Source of the DNA: JAFDVL01 sp963794955
Lineage (GTDB): Bacteria > Acidobacteriota > Blastocatellia > RBC074
DNA length: 64,000 nucleotides
Assembly: GCA_963794955.1 (NCBI GenBank)
Contig: CAWCGF010000039.1
Span: 186,001-250,000 of the forward strand
Direction of reading: 5' to 3'
This document shows, piece by piece, positions 25,805 through 34,706 of the stretch. A program made the translations under genes and the position numbers. Numbering within the stretch: the stretch's first letter is position 1; each line of letters opens with the position of its first letter. A model generated the notes under the pieces. It ran no database searches. It saw only the letters and a program-made list of their open reading frames with translations, and was not told the origin of the DNA.

Positions 25805-27112
25805 ATGAACTTCGCTGAATCTCTCAATTATCTCTACAGCCTCGGCCACGAAATGCTGGCGATGAAACTGGGTCTGGAAAGCATTGCTACCCTGTGCCAT
25901 GCGCTCGGCGATCCACAACTAAAATATCGTGTCGTTCACATCGCAGGCACGAATGGCAAAGGCTCGACGGCGGCGATGACTGAAGCGATTGTTTTGCAAG
26001 CGGGGCATCGCGCCGGGCTGTACACGTCACCGCATCTGGTGGAAATCACCGAACGTATTCGCGTTAACGGCGCAGAGATTTCGCCAGTAGATTTTGCGCG
26101 CCTCGCAACCCAGGTTCGCGCCACCTGTGAAAACCTGGTGGAAAAGAAAACACTGCCCGCGCCGGCTACTTATTTCGAGCAGGTCACGGCGCTTGGCTAC
26201 TTGTTTTTTGCAGAGCAGGAAGTTGATCTGGCAATTCTGGAAGTGGGGTTGGGCGGGCGTTTAGACGCAACGAACATTTGTCAGCCAATGGTCTGCGCGA
26301 TTACCCCGTTGAGCCTGGATCATCAGGAATATCTGGGCAACCAACTCGCTGCCATCGCAGCCGAAAAAGCAGGCATCATTAAACCGCATATTCCTGTAGT
26401 TGTTGCGCCGCAGCCAAGAGAGGCGATGGACGCGATTGTCGCGCGCGCCAATGAAAGCAATGCGCCACTTGTGCTGGTCGCGGCGGATGATAATCGTGCG
26501 GTCATTGATGAAGCTTCGACCGGAATGTTTCATTTCCACTATCACACCGCGTTGGCAGATTACTCCGTGCAATTGAACCTGCGTGGCGAACATCAAACGA
26601 TCAACGCGCGCACCGCCATTCACATCGCCGAGCAACTGCGACAACGGGGACTGTGTATACCGAAAACGGCGATTGAAGCAGGCTTGCAAAATGTGGACTG
26701 GGTCGGACGCTTGGAAGTCATTGAAGTCGAAGGCAGGCAAGTGCTCTTGGACGGCGCGCATAATCTAGCAGGCGCGCAAACCTTGCAGATTTTTTTGCGT
26801 GCCTATGAAGCCAATCTTCCCATCACGATGATCTTCGGAGCGATGACCGATAAGGCAATTGCGGGCATGGCGGAGATGCTTTTTCCGTTTGCTGATCTCA
26901 TCATCGCCACGCATATTGACAATCCCCGCAGCGCCGATCCGACCATCATCGTTGATGCGGCAACGCAATTAGGCAAACCTTCGCTTCCGGCTGTTTCGGT
27001 GGAGGCAGCTTTACAGATCGCCTTGGAACGTACACCTGCGAACGGCTTGATTTGTGTCTGCGGATCGTTGTACTTGATCGGTGAGGTCAAACAACTACTG
27101 GCTGCGGGCTAA
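25805..27112 (+). CDS. folC: Bifunctional folylpolyglutamate/dihydrofolate synthase
   Basis: 435 residues with the Mur-ligase-like fold of FolC. Landmarks are HIAGTNGKGSTAAM (P-loop), RAGLYTSPHLVEITERIRVNG, LEVGLGGRLDATN, PLSLDHQEYLG with the metal His, AAEKAGIIKP, and WVGRLEVIE, LLDGAHNLAGA near the C-terminus. It adds glutamate to dihydropteroate and extends folate polyglutamate chains. The accC/accD genes that often accompany it are not present; here it is followed by sucD after a 180-base gap. Confidence 0.93.
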   Translation: MNFAESLNYLYSLGHEMLAMKLGLESIATLCHALGDPQLKYRVVHIAGTNGKGSTAAMTEAIVLQAGHRAGLYTSPHLVEITERIRVNGAEISPVDFARLATQVRATCENLVEKKTLPAPATYFEQVTALGYLFFAEQEVDLAILEVGLGGRLDATNICQPMVCAITPLSLDHQEYLGNQLAAIAAEKAGIIKPHIPVVVAPQPREAMDAIVARANESNAPLVLVAADDNRAVIDEASTGMFHFHYHTALADYSVQLNLRGEHQTINARTAIHIAEQLRQRGLCIPKTAIEAGLQNVDWVGRLEVIEVEGRQVLLDGAHNLAGAQTLQIFLRAYEANLPITMIFGAMTDKAIAGMAEMLFPFADLIIATHIDNPRSADPTIIVDAATQLGKPSLPAVSVEAALQIALERTPANGLICVCGSLYLIGEVKQLLAAG

Positions 27113-27292
27113 GCAGCAAAATGGAGAAAACCCCGAAGCAATAGACTTCCATCAAAATACCTCTTCCGTGTTGCCTTCACTGGTCAGTCTTGTCAGCCGT
27201 GTGCTATTCTGCGCGTCTTTCATCGCACCGAAGAAATGTTGCTATCAAAAATCTATGTTTGCGGTTGAGCAAAAACCGCCTGAGGAGGAAGC

Positions 27293-28162
27293 TTGAGCGT
27301 TTTAGTTAATCAGAATACTCGTTTAATCGTCCAGGGGTTGACGGGCAAAGAAGGAACCTTTCACGCCTTACAAATGCGCGATTATGGCACGAACATTGTC
27401 GGTGGCGTCACGCCCGGCAAAGGCGGCACTACGCATGAAGGCTTTCCAGTGTTCAATACGGTCTCCGATGCCGTTACCCAGGCAGGCGCGAATGTGACGG
27501 TCATTTATGTGCCGCCGCCCTTCGCCGCCGACGCCATTATGGAAGCCGCCGATGCGGGCATCGCCTTAATCGTTTGCATTACGGAAGGCATTCCGACCAA
27601 TGATATGGTAAATGCCTATCATTACGTCAAAGCACGCGGCGTGCGATTGATCGGGCCGAATTGCCCCGGCGTAATTTCGCCCGGCAAATGTAAGGTCGGC
27701 ATTATGCCTGCGCGCATTCACAAAGAAGGCAACATCGGTGTCGTCTCCCGCTCTGGCACGTTGACGTATGAAGCCGTCGGCCAACTCACCGCGCTCGGTT
27801 TAGGCCAATCCACGTGTATCGGCATCGGTGGCGATCCGATCATCGGCACATCACAGCTTGATGCCCTTGCGCTTTTCAATGGCGATCCCGACACGCACGC
27901 AGTGGTGATGATTGGTGAAATTGGCGGTTCAGCAGAGGAAGAGGCAGCAGAGTACGTCAAAGCGAATATGACCAAACCGGTCGTTGGCTTTATTGCCGGG
28001 CAGACCGCGCCGCCAGGTCGGCGAATGGGCCACGCAGGCGCGATCATCGCAGGCGGCAAAGGCACGGCAGCCGAGAAATTCGCCGCGATGGAAGCGGCGG
28101 GCATTCATATTGTCAAAAGCCCGGCGGATATTGGCGCGAAGGTCAAAGAAGTGCTGGGTTAG
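27293..28162 (+). CDS. sucD: Succinyl-CoA synthetase alpha subunit
   Basis: 289 residues. It probably starts at TTG 27293, because GAGGAGG is correctly spaced before it and the next Met lies well inside the protein. Motifs are LIVQGLTGKEGTFHALQMRDYGT (CoA domain), GNCPGVISPGKC-type core (LIGPNCPGVISPGKCKVGIMP), GRSGTL-type loop, and MGHAGAIIAGGKGTA with phospho-accepting His247. The beta subunit sucC is not upstream, where folC lies, so the enzyme's partner is encoded elsewhere. It catalyses the substrate-level phosphorylation step of the TCA cycle. Confidence 0.93.
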   Translation: MSVLVNQNTRLIVQGLTGKEGTFHALQMRDYGTNIVGGVTPGKGGTTHEGFPVFNTVSDAVTQAGANVTVIYVPPPFAADAIMEAADAGIALIVCITEGIPTNDMVNAYHYVKARGVRLIGPNCPGVISPGKCKVGIMPARIHKEGNIGVVSRSGTLTYEAVGQLTALGLGQSTCIGIGGDPIIGTSQLDALALFNGDPDTHAVVMIGEIGGSAEEEAAEYVKANMTKPVVGFIAGQTAPPGRRMGHAGAIIAGGKGTAAEKFAAMEAAGIHIVKSPADIGAKVKEVLG

Positions 28163-28167
28163 CGTTT

Positions 28168-28515
28168 TTACTCATCACCGATGTTGCGGGAGCGAGATCG
28201 TTTGATCTCGCTCTTTCGTTTTTTGCCTTCGAGTCGTTGCGCTTTCGCACCAGCGGAAGGTTTAGTAGCACGGCGCGGCTTCTGGACAACTTGCAGCGCG
28301 ATCAGCTTTTCTGCTATGCGCTCAAACGCAGCTTCACGGTTGGCGGATTGCGAGCGGCGCTCGGTGGCGTTGACGACGATACCACTAGGACGATGGGTTA
28401 AGCGCACGCCGGTTTCGACTTTGTTGCGATGCTGACCACCGGGGCCGCCTGCCACAAAAAACTCCATGTCACAATCCCGTTCCAGGGCTTCTCTGTCGGT
28501 TTCATACTTTGCCAT
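28168..28515 (-). CDS. GGQ-domain peptide-chain release factor-like protein (ArfB/YaeJ type)
   Basis: 115 residues from ATG 28515; an ATG 11 codons earlier is less well placed. The catalytic loop FFVAGGPGGQHRNKVETGVRL holds GGQ, whose Gln positions water for peptidyl-tRNA hydrolysis. The C-terminus is basic (KKRKSEIKRSRSRNIGDE), as in ArfB, where the tail enters the empty mRNA channel. It probably rescues stalled ribosomes. There is no codon-recognition domain, unlike RF1/RF2. It converges with sucD, whose terminator hairpin overlaps the last codons of this gene. Confidence 0.88.
   Translation of the reverse strand: MAKYETDREALERDCDMEFFVAGGPGGQHRNKVETGVRLTHRPSGIVVNATERRSQSANREAAFERIAEKLIALQVVQKPRRATKPSAGAKAQRLEGKKRKSEIKRSRSRNIGDE
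28190..28222 (+). terminator. Terminator of sucD, overlapping the 3' end of the opposing gene
   Basis: Perfect stem GAGCGAGATC at 28190-28199, GTTT loop, complement at 28204-28213, then a T-rich tract. It lies 28 bases past the sucD stop and inside the coding end of the GGQ protein on the other strand. Confidence 0.75.
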
Positions 28516-28605
28516 GCTGATAAATTCCCTTCTCCGATTTGACCGCATCTCACGTGCTGCTTAGAATCTGCCTTCGTTTCATATCATAAGAAGTCGCAAT
28601 GCAAA

Positions 28606-30165
28606 ATGAATTTTTCTGCCCCGCAGTTCTCATCCTGGTTCGCCAAGCTGAATACACAACAAGCGTTTCGCCGCCGCTGGATTTGTATAGGCGTTTACCT
28701 ATTGCTGCTCGCCTGGGCGTGGTATTGGCCGTACACGGGCGATGGCGATTCGATGTTGCATTACTGGAATCTGCGCGTCACCTGGCTTGACCCCAAGCTG
28801 GGGCTGACTTCGTGGGCACGTCCGTTGTATGTGTTGCTAATGGTCGTTCCAGCACAATTCGGCTGGTTTGCGGCACGCGCCTTTGCCGCCTTCGTCATGA
28901 CAATGCTGGTTTGGCAAACGATGCGGATGGCGGATGACTTGAAGTTGCCAAACGCAACGCTGGCAGGATTGCTGCTGGTCTTTCAGCCGTTAGCATTCGC
29001 GCTGGCAAGCGACACGATGACAGAAATTCCGATGGCATTGGGATTGGCAATGGCGCTGCGTCTGTGGTGGGCAAAACGCTTTTTTGCATCGTGTTTGTTG
29101 ATGTCGTTTTTGCCACTGACCAGACCGGAAGGCTTTTTGCTGGCACCCGTTTGGGGCCTGTTTTTATTGGCTTTACCACGCACACCAGAGCATCCCACCT
29201 GGCCCCAGCGATTTGTGATGGGAGCTTCGCTTGCGACCGGAGTTGTCACGCTTTTGCTGGTTTGCCGACTGGTCACGGGGCAGTGGTTATACTTCGTGTA
29301 CGAATGGTCGTGGCCCTTAATCGGAACGCAAAAAGGTAGCCTCTGGCATCACGTTATTTATTGGCCGTATTACTGCGGATGGATACTGCTGCCGCTCTTT
29401 CTTATTGGCTTGCTGCCATCTTGCAAGCGTGTGATGGGGTTGCCGTGGGCAGCGTGGGCGATGGTGTTTCTGGCACACTCCTATATGTTCTGGACGGGCA
29501 CCTTTGGCGCGTTGGGATTTATGCGTATCCTCGTCAGCACGGCACCGGTTACGGCCTTGATTTGTTTGTATGGTTGGAATGCCATTGCGCGTCTCGTCAG
29601 AGCCGAGAAGTGGCCGGTAATTTTGCAACGCGGCGCGACAGTAATCGTCTTAGTCTTAGCCGCGCTGACCGCAATGATTTATTACTACGTCGAGCCGAAG
29701 CATCATCGCTTTGTGCTGGCGCAAAAAGCTGCGGGTTTTGTGCGCGCCAATCAAATGTTGACTGAAGCGCCTCGTCTGTTTGCAGCAGATCCGTTGGTGC
29801 TCGTCGAATTGGGCATTTCGGCGCGCGAAGTTTTACTCGTCGTGCGAGACCCGAAAAAACCTCCCTACGAGGTTGGCTTCCTAGTCCGTAATTATTTTGA
29901 TCGGGAGGAAAGCGTGAGCCAATTAACAGCGCTGCCATCCGGCACCATCGGCGTGTGGGATAACGATCAGGGCCGCTGGTGGCACCACGTTCAGCCGGAC
30001 GAATTGCCGGGGATGGGCTACAAACTGCTGCTCAAAACACAACAAACCGAGAAAGATTTCCAGTTGAATTTTCCTGCGTGGATGAAGGACTATTTGATTG
30101 AGCCGTTTATCTTGATGAAATATGGCATCCCGGAGCAGGAATATGTGGTGGTGCAGAAGAAGTGA
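28606..30165 (+). CDS. Polytopic membrane glycosyltransferase (GT39/GT-C type)
   Basis: 519 residues with about ten hydrophobic helices. The first loop after helix one carries the acidic motif YTGDGDSMLHYWNLR, where GT-C enzymes bind the lipid-phosphate sugar. It is a paralog of the protein at 32475-33908: both have RPEGFLLA/RPEGFFLG, TETLFALV/MTEIPMAL and a C-terminal soluble domain with the FWDSEIG/VWDNDQG segment. It probably transfers a sugar from a polyprenyl phosphate donor to an exported acceptor. It faces the VWA genes convergently. Confidence 0.7.
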   Translation: MNFSAPQFSSWFAKLNTQQAFRRRWICIGVYLLLLAWAWYWPYTGDGDSMLHYWNLRVTWLDPKLGLTSWARPLYVLLMVVPAQFGWFAARAFAAFVMTMLVWQTMRMADDLKLPNATLAGLLLVFQPLAFALASDTMTEIPMALGLAMALRLWWAKRFFASCLLMSFLPLTRPEGFLLAPVWGLFLLALPRTPEHPTWPQRFVMGASLATGVVTLLLVCRLVTGQWLYFVYEWSWPLIGTQKGSLWHHVIYWPYYCGWILLPLFLIGLLPSCKRVMGLPWAAWAMVFLAHSYMFWTGTFGALGFMRILVSTAPVTALICLYGWNAIARLVRAEKWPVILQRGATVIVLVLAALTAMIYYYVEPKHHRFVLAQKAAGFVRANQMLTEAPRLFAADPLVLVELGISAREVLLVVRDPKKPPYEVGFLVRNYFDREESVSQLTALPSGTIGVWDNDQGRWWHHVQPDELPGMGYKLLLKTQQTEKDFQLNFPAWMKDYLIEPFILMKYGIPEQEYVVVQKK

Positions 30166-30231
30166 GAAAGGGAGCGGGGGAGAAGGGGAGAAAAGCTTAC
30201 TTCTTCCCCTTCTCCCCCGCTCCCCTTCTCA
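30163..30231. repeat. Purine/pyrimidine inverted repeat, near-perfect copy
   Basis: The arms 30163-30193 and 30201-30231 agree at about 29 of 31 positions (GGGAGCGGGGGAGAAGGGGA core). This copy sits between convergent genes and may double as a terminator. It is the clearest member of the family that also occurs inside the amidohydrolase gene. Confidence 0.85.
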
Positions 30232-30233
30232 GC

Positions 30234-30617
30234 CTATCCTTTCGTCGCGTAATAGCCGCGCCGATGGCGAATCTTGAGGTCTTTGTCTTTGTATTTTGGA
30301 ACCTTCACTTCGATCTTGCGGAAGCTGCCATCCTGCGCTTCATTCGCGGGTTCGTAGGCCAGCAAATATTGCTGGCGCATATCCTGTTCCAATTGCAGGA
30401 AGGCGCTGTTCAGATCGCGGCGACTATTGGGAATGAATGCGCGTCCCCCCGTCGCTTCGGTTAAATTTTTCAGGACGCCTTCATTCACGCCATTTCCCAT
30501 AAACGTCCCGCTGCTGGCGGCGTCGCCAATCCCGATGGCATAAATCACGACTTCCGCCCGTAAGGCTTCCGTGATGGCATCGTTCAGCTTCATGCCGACT
30601 GGTCGTGTCAACGCCAT
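30234..30617 (-). CDS. VWFA-related protein, C-terminal part (frameshifted)
   Basis: Continuation of the reading frame that begins at 31302. It holds the end of the VWA domain (LNDAITEALRAEVVIYAIGIG), the family segment LTEATGGRAFIPNSRRDLNS, DMRQQYLLAYEPANEAQDG, and the C-terminal KIRHRRGYYATKG. The two parts join without loss if one base near 30600 is removed: TTS then RMKLND. Until checked against reads this is best taken as one gene with a +1 indel. Removing that one base would restore the family order of elements. Confidence 0.75.
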   Translation of the reverse strand: MALTRPVGMKLNDAITEALRAEVVIYAIGIGDAASSGTFMGNGVNEGVLKNLTEATGGRAFIPNSRRDLNSAFLQLEQDMRQQYLLAYEPANEAQDGSFRKIEVKVPKYKDKDLKIRHRRGYYATKG

Positions 30618-31302
30618 CGGTCAAGAGCACAATCGTTTTGCGTCCGGCTTCTTTGGCCAGCAAATCCGCGCAGGCGGCAATCACAGAATCGTAGATCGAA
30701 GTCCCTCCTTGTCGTGACCCACCATTGATGCCCGGCGTGCCACCGTATTGCCCTGGTGCCGGAATGTAAGCGACATCATCTAAGCCTTTGCGCAGCCGAT
30801 TTTTATTGGAAGTCAGGTTTTGCATCAGCGTCGCTTCGCCTTCAAATTTGATGATGGCAGCCACATCCTTGCCTGTCTTGATGACCGCATCAATGAAATG
30901 CGTGCCCGCGTCTTTGAGCTGTGGCAGCACGTATTGTTCGCTGCCGCTGACATCCACCATAATCGCCATCGTCAACGGCAAGTCGAACTCTTTCTTGAAC
31001 GTAAAGATTTCCTGCGCCTGGCCGTTTTCAAATATGGTGAGGTCTTCTTTGGTCAGGTTTTCAAGATAGCGATTCTGCTTGTCCGTCACACTAAACAGCA
31101 CGTTCACCAACTTCGTGCCGACCTTCAGCACTTGCCCCGCTTCGTCGGCAGGGTCTTCTTTGGGTTTTTGCGGTGACTGTTTCGGCGGCTGTTGGGTAGG
31201 CTGTTGCGCGTGGGCGAGGTCAAGCGAAGAAACCGTCAACAAGGTGATGATACTGCCCATCACGAGCACGGAAAAAACAGAGAATTTGGATACAACTTTC
31301 AT
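30481..31302 (-). CDS. VWFA-related protein, N-terminal part (frameshifted)
   Basis: Signal peptide, a P/Q/K-rich linker (about 35-55), NLTKEDLTIFENGQAQEIFTF and a VWA domain with MIDAS VDVSGS, GGTSIYDSVIAA and TIVLLTDGVDTTS. After TTS the frame runs into sequence unlike the family (RHEAERCHHGS) and stops at 30481. It is the middle of three VWFA-related genes in the window and is followed upstream by another one (31343-32398). Function as a secreted metal-binding adhesion domain is inferred from the fold. Confidence 0.8.
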   Translation of the reverse strand: MKVVSKFSVFSVLVMGSIITLLTVSSLDLAHAQQPTQQPPKQSPQKPKEDPADEAGQVLKVGTKLVNVLFSVTDKQNRYLENLTKEDLTIFENGQAQEIFTFKKEFDLPLTMAIMVDVSGSEQYVLPQLKDAGTHFIDAVIKTGKDVAAIIKFEGEATLMQNLTSNKNRLRKGLDDVAYIPAPGQYGGTPGINGGSRQGGTSIYDSVIAACADLLAKEAGRKTIVLLTDGVDTTSRHEAERCHHGSLTGGSRDLCHRDWRRRQQRDVYGKWRE

Positions 31303-31342
31303 ACAACTCCCACGCGCGCGAACCGTGCGTTTACAAATGATA

Positions 31343-32398
31343 TTAGTTCTGCTTCACATCAGAACTAAGGCCATTGCGGTTCAGCACTGCATCATAGCCC
31401 TTCCTGGTGCGAATTTTCAGGTCTTTCTTGCCGGGGACTTTCACTTCGATTTGCCGGAATTTACCATTAAAATCATCGTTGCTCGGCGAATAGGCAATGA
31501 TGTATTGGCTGCGCAGTTCCTTGGTCACAGAAGCAAACCCTTTTTCGAGTTCCAGTGTCGTGCCGGTGAAAAAGGCGCGGCCACCAGTATCTTCTGCCAA
31601 CCTTTTGAGATTTTTATCTTCATCACTGTCTACTTGCCCAGCCTGCACACCGAAGAAGCCTGCGGCTTTATTGCTGATCACGAAGACCACGGTTTCAGAG
31701 CGCAAAGCAATCTTGAGGGCTTCGTCCAGAGTATGATCGCTGGCAGTGTCTTCGCCGTCCGTAATCAAGACAATGGCGCGCCGACGCCCGAATTCGGCGA
31801 ACATCTTTTCTTCGCAAATCCGATACACCGCATCGTAGAGCCGCGTCTCGCCATAAGCCTTCACCTTGTCAATAGACTGCGACAGCAGATCAATACGATT
31901 GGTGTAATCCTGCTGCAATTCGATATCGGAATTGAAGGACAAAAACAAAGCACGGTCTTTGCGTGGGCGCAGCACCGTTTGCAGGAAGGAAACAGCCGCA
32001 TCACGCTGGAATTTCAACTTTGGCTTGACGCTGTTCGACGTATCCATCAATAAGGCGATATCGAGTGGAAGATCAGATTCCGCCACAAAGCTTACAAGGT
32101 CTTCTTGTTTGACCTTGTCTTCGTAAATCTCAAAATCTTCTTGCTTGAGATCAACGACAAAACGGCTGCTTTTATCTACGACAGCAATGGGCAGCCGGAC
32201 GTTATAGGTTTTTGGCCCCTTAATTATCGGCTCCTGTTGATCGGGGTTCTCCCCTGCCTGCTCCTTCTTGTCTTGTTTCGGCGGCTGTGATTTTCCCGGC
32301 TGGGTTGGAGGTTGGGTTTGCTGTGCCTGGGCGCTGGCCAGTCCGGCAAGGCTCAAAGCGACGACGGCAAATGTATAAATCAAACGAGTGGTTTTCAT
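31343..32398 (-). CDS. VWFA-related protein, acidobacterial type (secreted, intact)
   Basis: 351 residues from ATG 32398, which has GGAG upstream; an ATG 14 codons earlier is not preceded by a site. Signal peptide (LIYTFAVVALSLAGLASAQ), P/Q-rich linker, VVDLKQEDFEIYEDKVKQEDL, then a VWA domain with MIDAS MDTSNS, GETRLYDAVYRICEE and RAIVLITDGEDTAS. The C-terminal family signature SVTKELRSQYIIAYSPSND is intact, with KIRTRKGYDAVL at the end. It follows the paralogous membrane glycosyltransferase on the same strand and precedes the frameshifted paralog by 40 bases. Confidence 0.9.
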   Translation of the reverse strand: MKTTRLIYTFAVVALSLAGLASAQAQQTQPPTQPGKSQPPKQDKKEQAGENPDQQEPIIKGPKTYNVRLPIAVVDKSSRFVVDLKQEDFEIYEDKVKQEDLVSFVAESDLPLDIALLMDTSNSVKPKLKFQRDAAVSFLQTVLRPRKDRALFLSFNSDIELQQDYTNRIDLLSQSIDKVKAYGETRLYDAVYRICEEKMFAEFGRRRAIVLITDGEDTASDHTLDEALKIALRSETVVFVISNKAAGFFGVQAGQVDSDEDKNLKRLAEDTGGRAFFTGTTLELEKGFASVTKELRSQYIIAYSPSNDDFNGKFRQIEVKVPGKKDLKIRTRKGYDAVLNRNGLSSDVKQN

Positions 32399-32474
32399 GG
32401 CGATGTACTTCTCCTGGAAAGAGTTTTTGATGAAGCGCAATTATAGGGCGTCCGACTAGGGCGCGTAAAGCGGC

Positions 32475-33908
32475 TCACTCTTTATAAAACAAATGCAAAT
32501 CCAGCTTGCGCGTGCCCATCATCCGACCTTTCCAGTCCGTCCACAAATATCCCGTTAACGAATACGAGTGGGAGCGAAGCCGTTTGTAACCGATGCTCTC
32601 GAAATCCTGATCGGTCAAGTTGTACCACTTCGGCCCGATTTCGCTGTCCCAGAAAATCAAGGTGCCGGAAGGCGCTTCGCTCAGCAGTTTTTGGTTTGCC
32701 TCACGATTGTTGGAAAGATAGGGACGGGTCGTCATATCAATATTAAAGACCGCACACATCATCGCGTGACTCCAAACTAATTTGGTCACCGGGCGCTCGT
32801 TTTGGCGGAACCATTGATGCATCTCCTTAATTGCCCAACCGTCACGCGGCCAGGGCATCCCATCCATATATCCAACGCAAAGCGCGGCTGAGATGAACAA
32901 TACTGTCCCTGCGGTTGCCAAGCGCGCACGTGCGGAGAATTGCTGCCCCCACTCCGCCATCACCTTCCAGCCAATCAGCGTAATGAGCGCCATCGCGGGT
33001 GCCACGCTCACCATATAGCGCGGATAGCCCGCTTCGCCCACCATGCCAAACGTCCAAAAAATGGTATGCAGCAAAAACAGCAGCAAAAACGAGGTCGTCA
33101 GCGGAATCTGCTCACGGCGTTTGAGCAGCAGCGCCAGGCCCACCAGAAAAGGTACTATTAACAAACCACCTACCATTTCCGGCAGGCGGAGGGGATAAGA
33201 CCAGATATGTGCGGAGCCGTAGACGCCTTCATGCCAATCGCTCGGCCAGTTATTTTTGATGAAGAGCGGGTCTTTCGTAATAATGTACGCCGCCAGCCAC
33301 CAGATGAACGAACCGACCGCCAACAGCAGTGACCACGGAATACGTCGCCAGAACACCGTCGAGACGCGCTTGTCGAAGAGAATCCAGACGCCCCACAGCG
33401 CGCCGAGAAAGAAGCCTTCGGGACGCGCCATAATTAACAGCGAGGCGACGACCATTCCCAGCTTTACCCGTCCGCGTGTATGCAGGCGCAAGGCAATGAC
33501 GAACACCAATGCAAACAGCGTTTCGGTCAGCAAATCCGCGAAGAGAACGAAGAACGAAGGCTGAAGAAAGAGAAGCGGGATGACGAGCCAGGAGCGTTCC
33601 AGTTTCAAATCCTGGGCCAGCTTCCAGGTTTGCCACGCTGTCGCCAAACAAATCGCGACCGTGAACAGCCGCGCCGCCTGATAGCCCAACAAGGTCGGGA
33701 ACGCGTAAATAAAAGTAAATAATGGGCGCTGCCACACGCCAACGAACATGTAGTGATACCGCCAGGCCCAGCGCGCGAAGAGAAAATGATAGCTGCTATC
33801 TTGTTGAAAGCCATCCGCGTAGAGCGTGACCAAAGCGAGGCCGACCAGCGCGAACACGCCCAGCCAAACGAGCGCCTTTTTTCGAGGAGAGGTTGGGATT
33901 TGTTGCAT
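32475..33908 (-). CDS. Polytopic membrane glycosyltransferase (GT39/GT-C type), paralog
   Basis: About 477 residues with roughly ten hydrophobic segments. The start is uncertain: GTG 33923 and ATG 33908 are both possible, and neither has a well-spaced site. The first loop has YADGFQQDSSYHFLFARW, the counterpart of the acidic donor-binding loop of GT-C enzymes. The segment IMARPEGFFLGALWGVW aligns with the protein at 28606-30165. The soluble C-terminal domain (SLTGYLWTDWKGRMMG) is divergent. It likely acts with a polyprenyl-phosphate sugar donor; the sugar is unknown. The VWA pair lies between the two paralogs. Confidence 0.7.
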   Translation of the reverse strand: MQQIPTSPRKKALVWLGVFALVGLALVTLYADGFQQDSSYHFLFARWAWRYHYMFVGVWQRPLFTFIYAFPTLLGYQAARLFTVAICLATAWQTWKLAQDLKLERSWLVIPLLFLQPSFFVLFADLLTETLFALVFVIALRLHTRGRVKLGMVVASLLIMARPEGFFLGALWGVWILFDKRVSTVFWRRIPWSLLLAVGSFIWWLAAYIITKDPLFIKNNWPSDWHEGVYGSAHIWSYPLRLPEMVGGLLIVPFLVGLALLLKRREQIPLTTSFLLLFLLHTIFWTFGMVGEAGYPRYMVSVAPAMALITLIGWKVMAEWGQQFSARARLATAGTVLFISAALCVGYMDGMPWPRDGWAIKEMHQWFRQNERPVTKLVWSHAMMCAVFNIDMTTRPYLSNNREANQKLLSEAPSGTLIFWDSEIGPKWYNLTDQDFESIGYKRLRSHSYSLTGYLWTDWKGRMMGTRKLDLHLFYKE

Positions 33909-34054
33909 CCGTTTAGAAGCCACTTCCTGAGATTGAGTGTAGCAGCAACTCTAAACGTTTCGGCGGGATAACGCAAAAGGGCGCGGGCAGAAGCTTGCAG
34001 CTTTGCGCGCGCCCTCATTGCGGGGTTGTTCAGCGGCGGCAGTGGGGTAAATCG

Positions 34055-34555
34055 TTATTTCGCGGCAGGGGAGCCTTCTTTTTTCGCTTCTGTACTATCG
34101 GTTTCGCCATAGAGCTGTCCTTGTCCGCGAGCCACAGTACCTTTGGTCTTGTTTTCGATCTGATAAATATCGCCCTTTTCCGTCACATTGAAATCGTTAT
34201 AGCCATCACCATCGCTAAAACGGTCAGCGTGAATGGTGAAAGTGTTGGGCGAAACGTCAGTGCTGGTGTAGGTATAACCACTAATCGTTCTGCCTTCGCC
34301 ATATTTTCTGCCGAGCATCTCGGATTCTACCAAGTCATTTAGGCTGGTAAATTTGCCCTTGGCTGAATAATACTGTGCTTGCGCACGATGAATTTCTCTG
34401 AGCGATTCAATCGCAGCCGTTTCACGGCCACGCTTCAAATAGGCATTCAACTGCGGGATGGCAACGGCGGCCATAATGCCAATGATCGAAATCACGATCA
34501 GCAATTCAATCAACGAAAAACCTTGTGAGCGATGTGTGAGTTTATGAGTATTCAT
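34055..34555 (-). CDS. Type IV pilin-like protein
   Basis: 166 residues. The prepilin peptidase site is classical: a short basic leader, then QGFSLIELLIVISIIGIMAA, with Gly before the mature Phe and Glu5 conserved. The C-terminal part is a small beta-rich globular domain (FTIHADRFSDGDGYNDFN) of the GspG/PilA type and ends with a charged, flexible tail. It would polymerise in a type IV pilus or a pseudopilus. No other pilus genes are close by in this window. A GC-rich hairpin-like stretch just downstream (33975-34020) may terminate it. Confidence 0.85.
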   Translation of the reverse strand: MNTHKLTHRSQGFSLIELLIVISIIGIMAAVAIPQLNAYLKRGRETAAIESLREIHRAQAQYYSAKGKFTSLNDLVESEMLGRKYGEGRTISGYTYTSTDVSPNTFTIHADRFSDGDGYNDFNVTEKGDIYQIENKTKGTVARGQGQLYGETDSTEAKKEGSPAAK

Positions 34556-34706
34556 GTGACAGTCTCCTTATGCATACAACGGATAAAATCAATTTGGTTC
34601 ATTCTGTCCCTGAAACGGGATACAGGCTTTAAGTGCGTGCCAGTGAATGAACGTTGGACTCTGGAGCTAGTTCCAATTTAACTATAGTGCGAATTCCCGC
34701 CGATTC

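Noticed and set aside
27081..27296. Short frame ending MFAVEQKPPEEEA across the sucD start
   Set aside because: It overlaps the ribosome site of sucD, has no family sequence, and its last codons are explained by the GAGGAGG Shine-Dalgarno run.
31079..32053. A 324-codon + strand frame opposite the VWA genes
   Set aside because: It crosses two real reverse-strand genes, and the protein has no signal peptide or domain pattern. It is a shadow frame.
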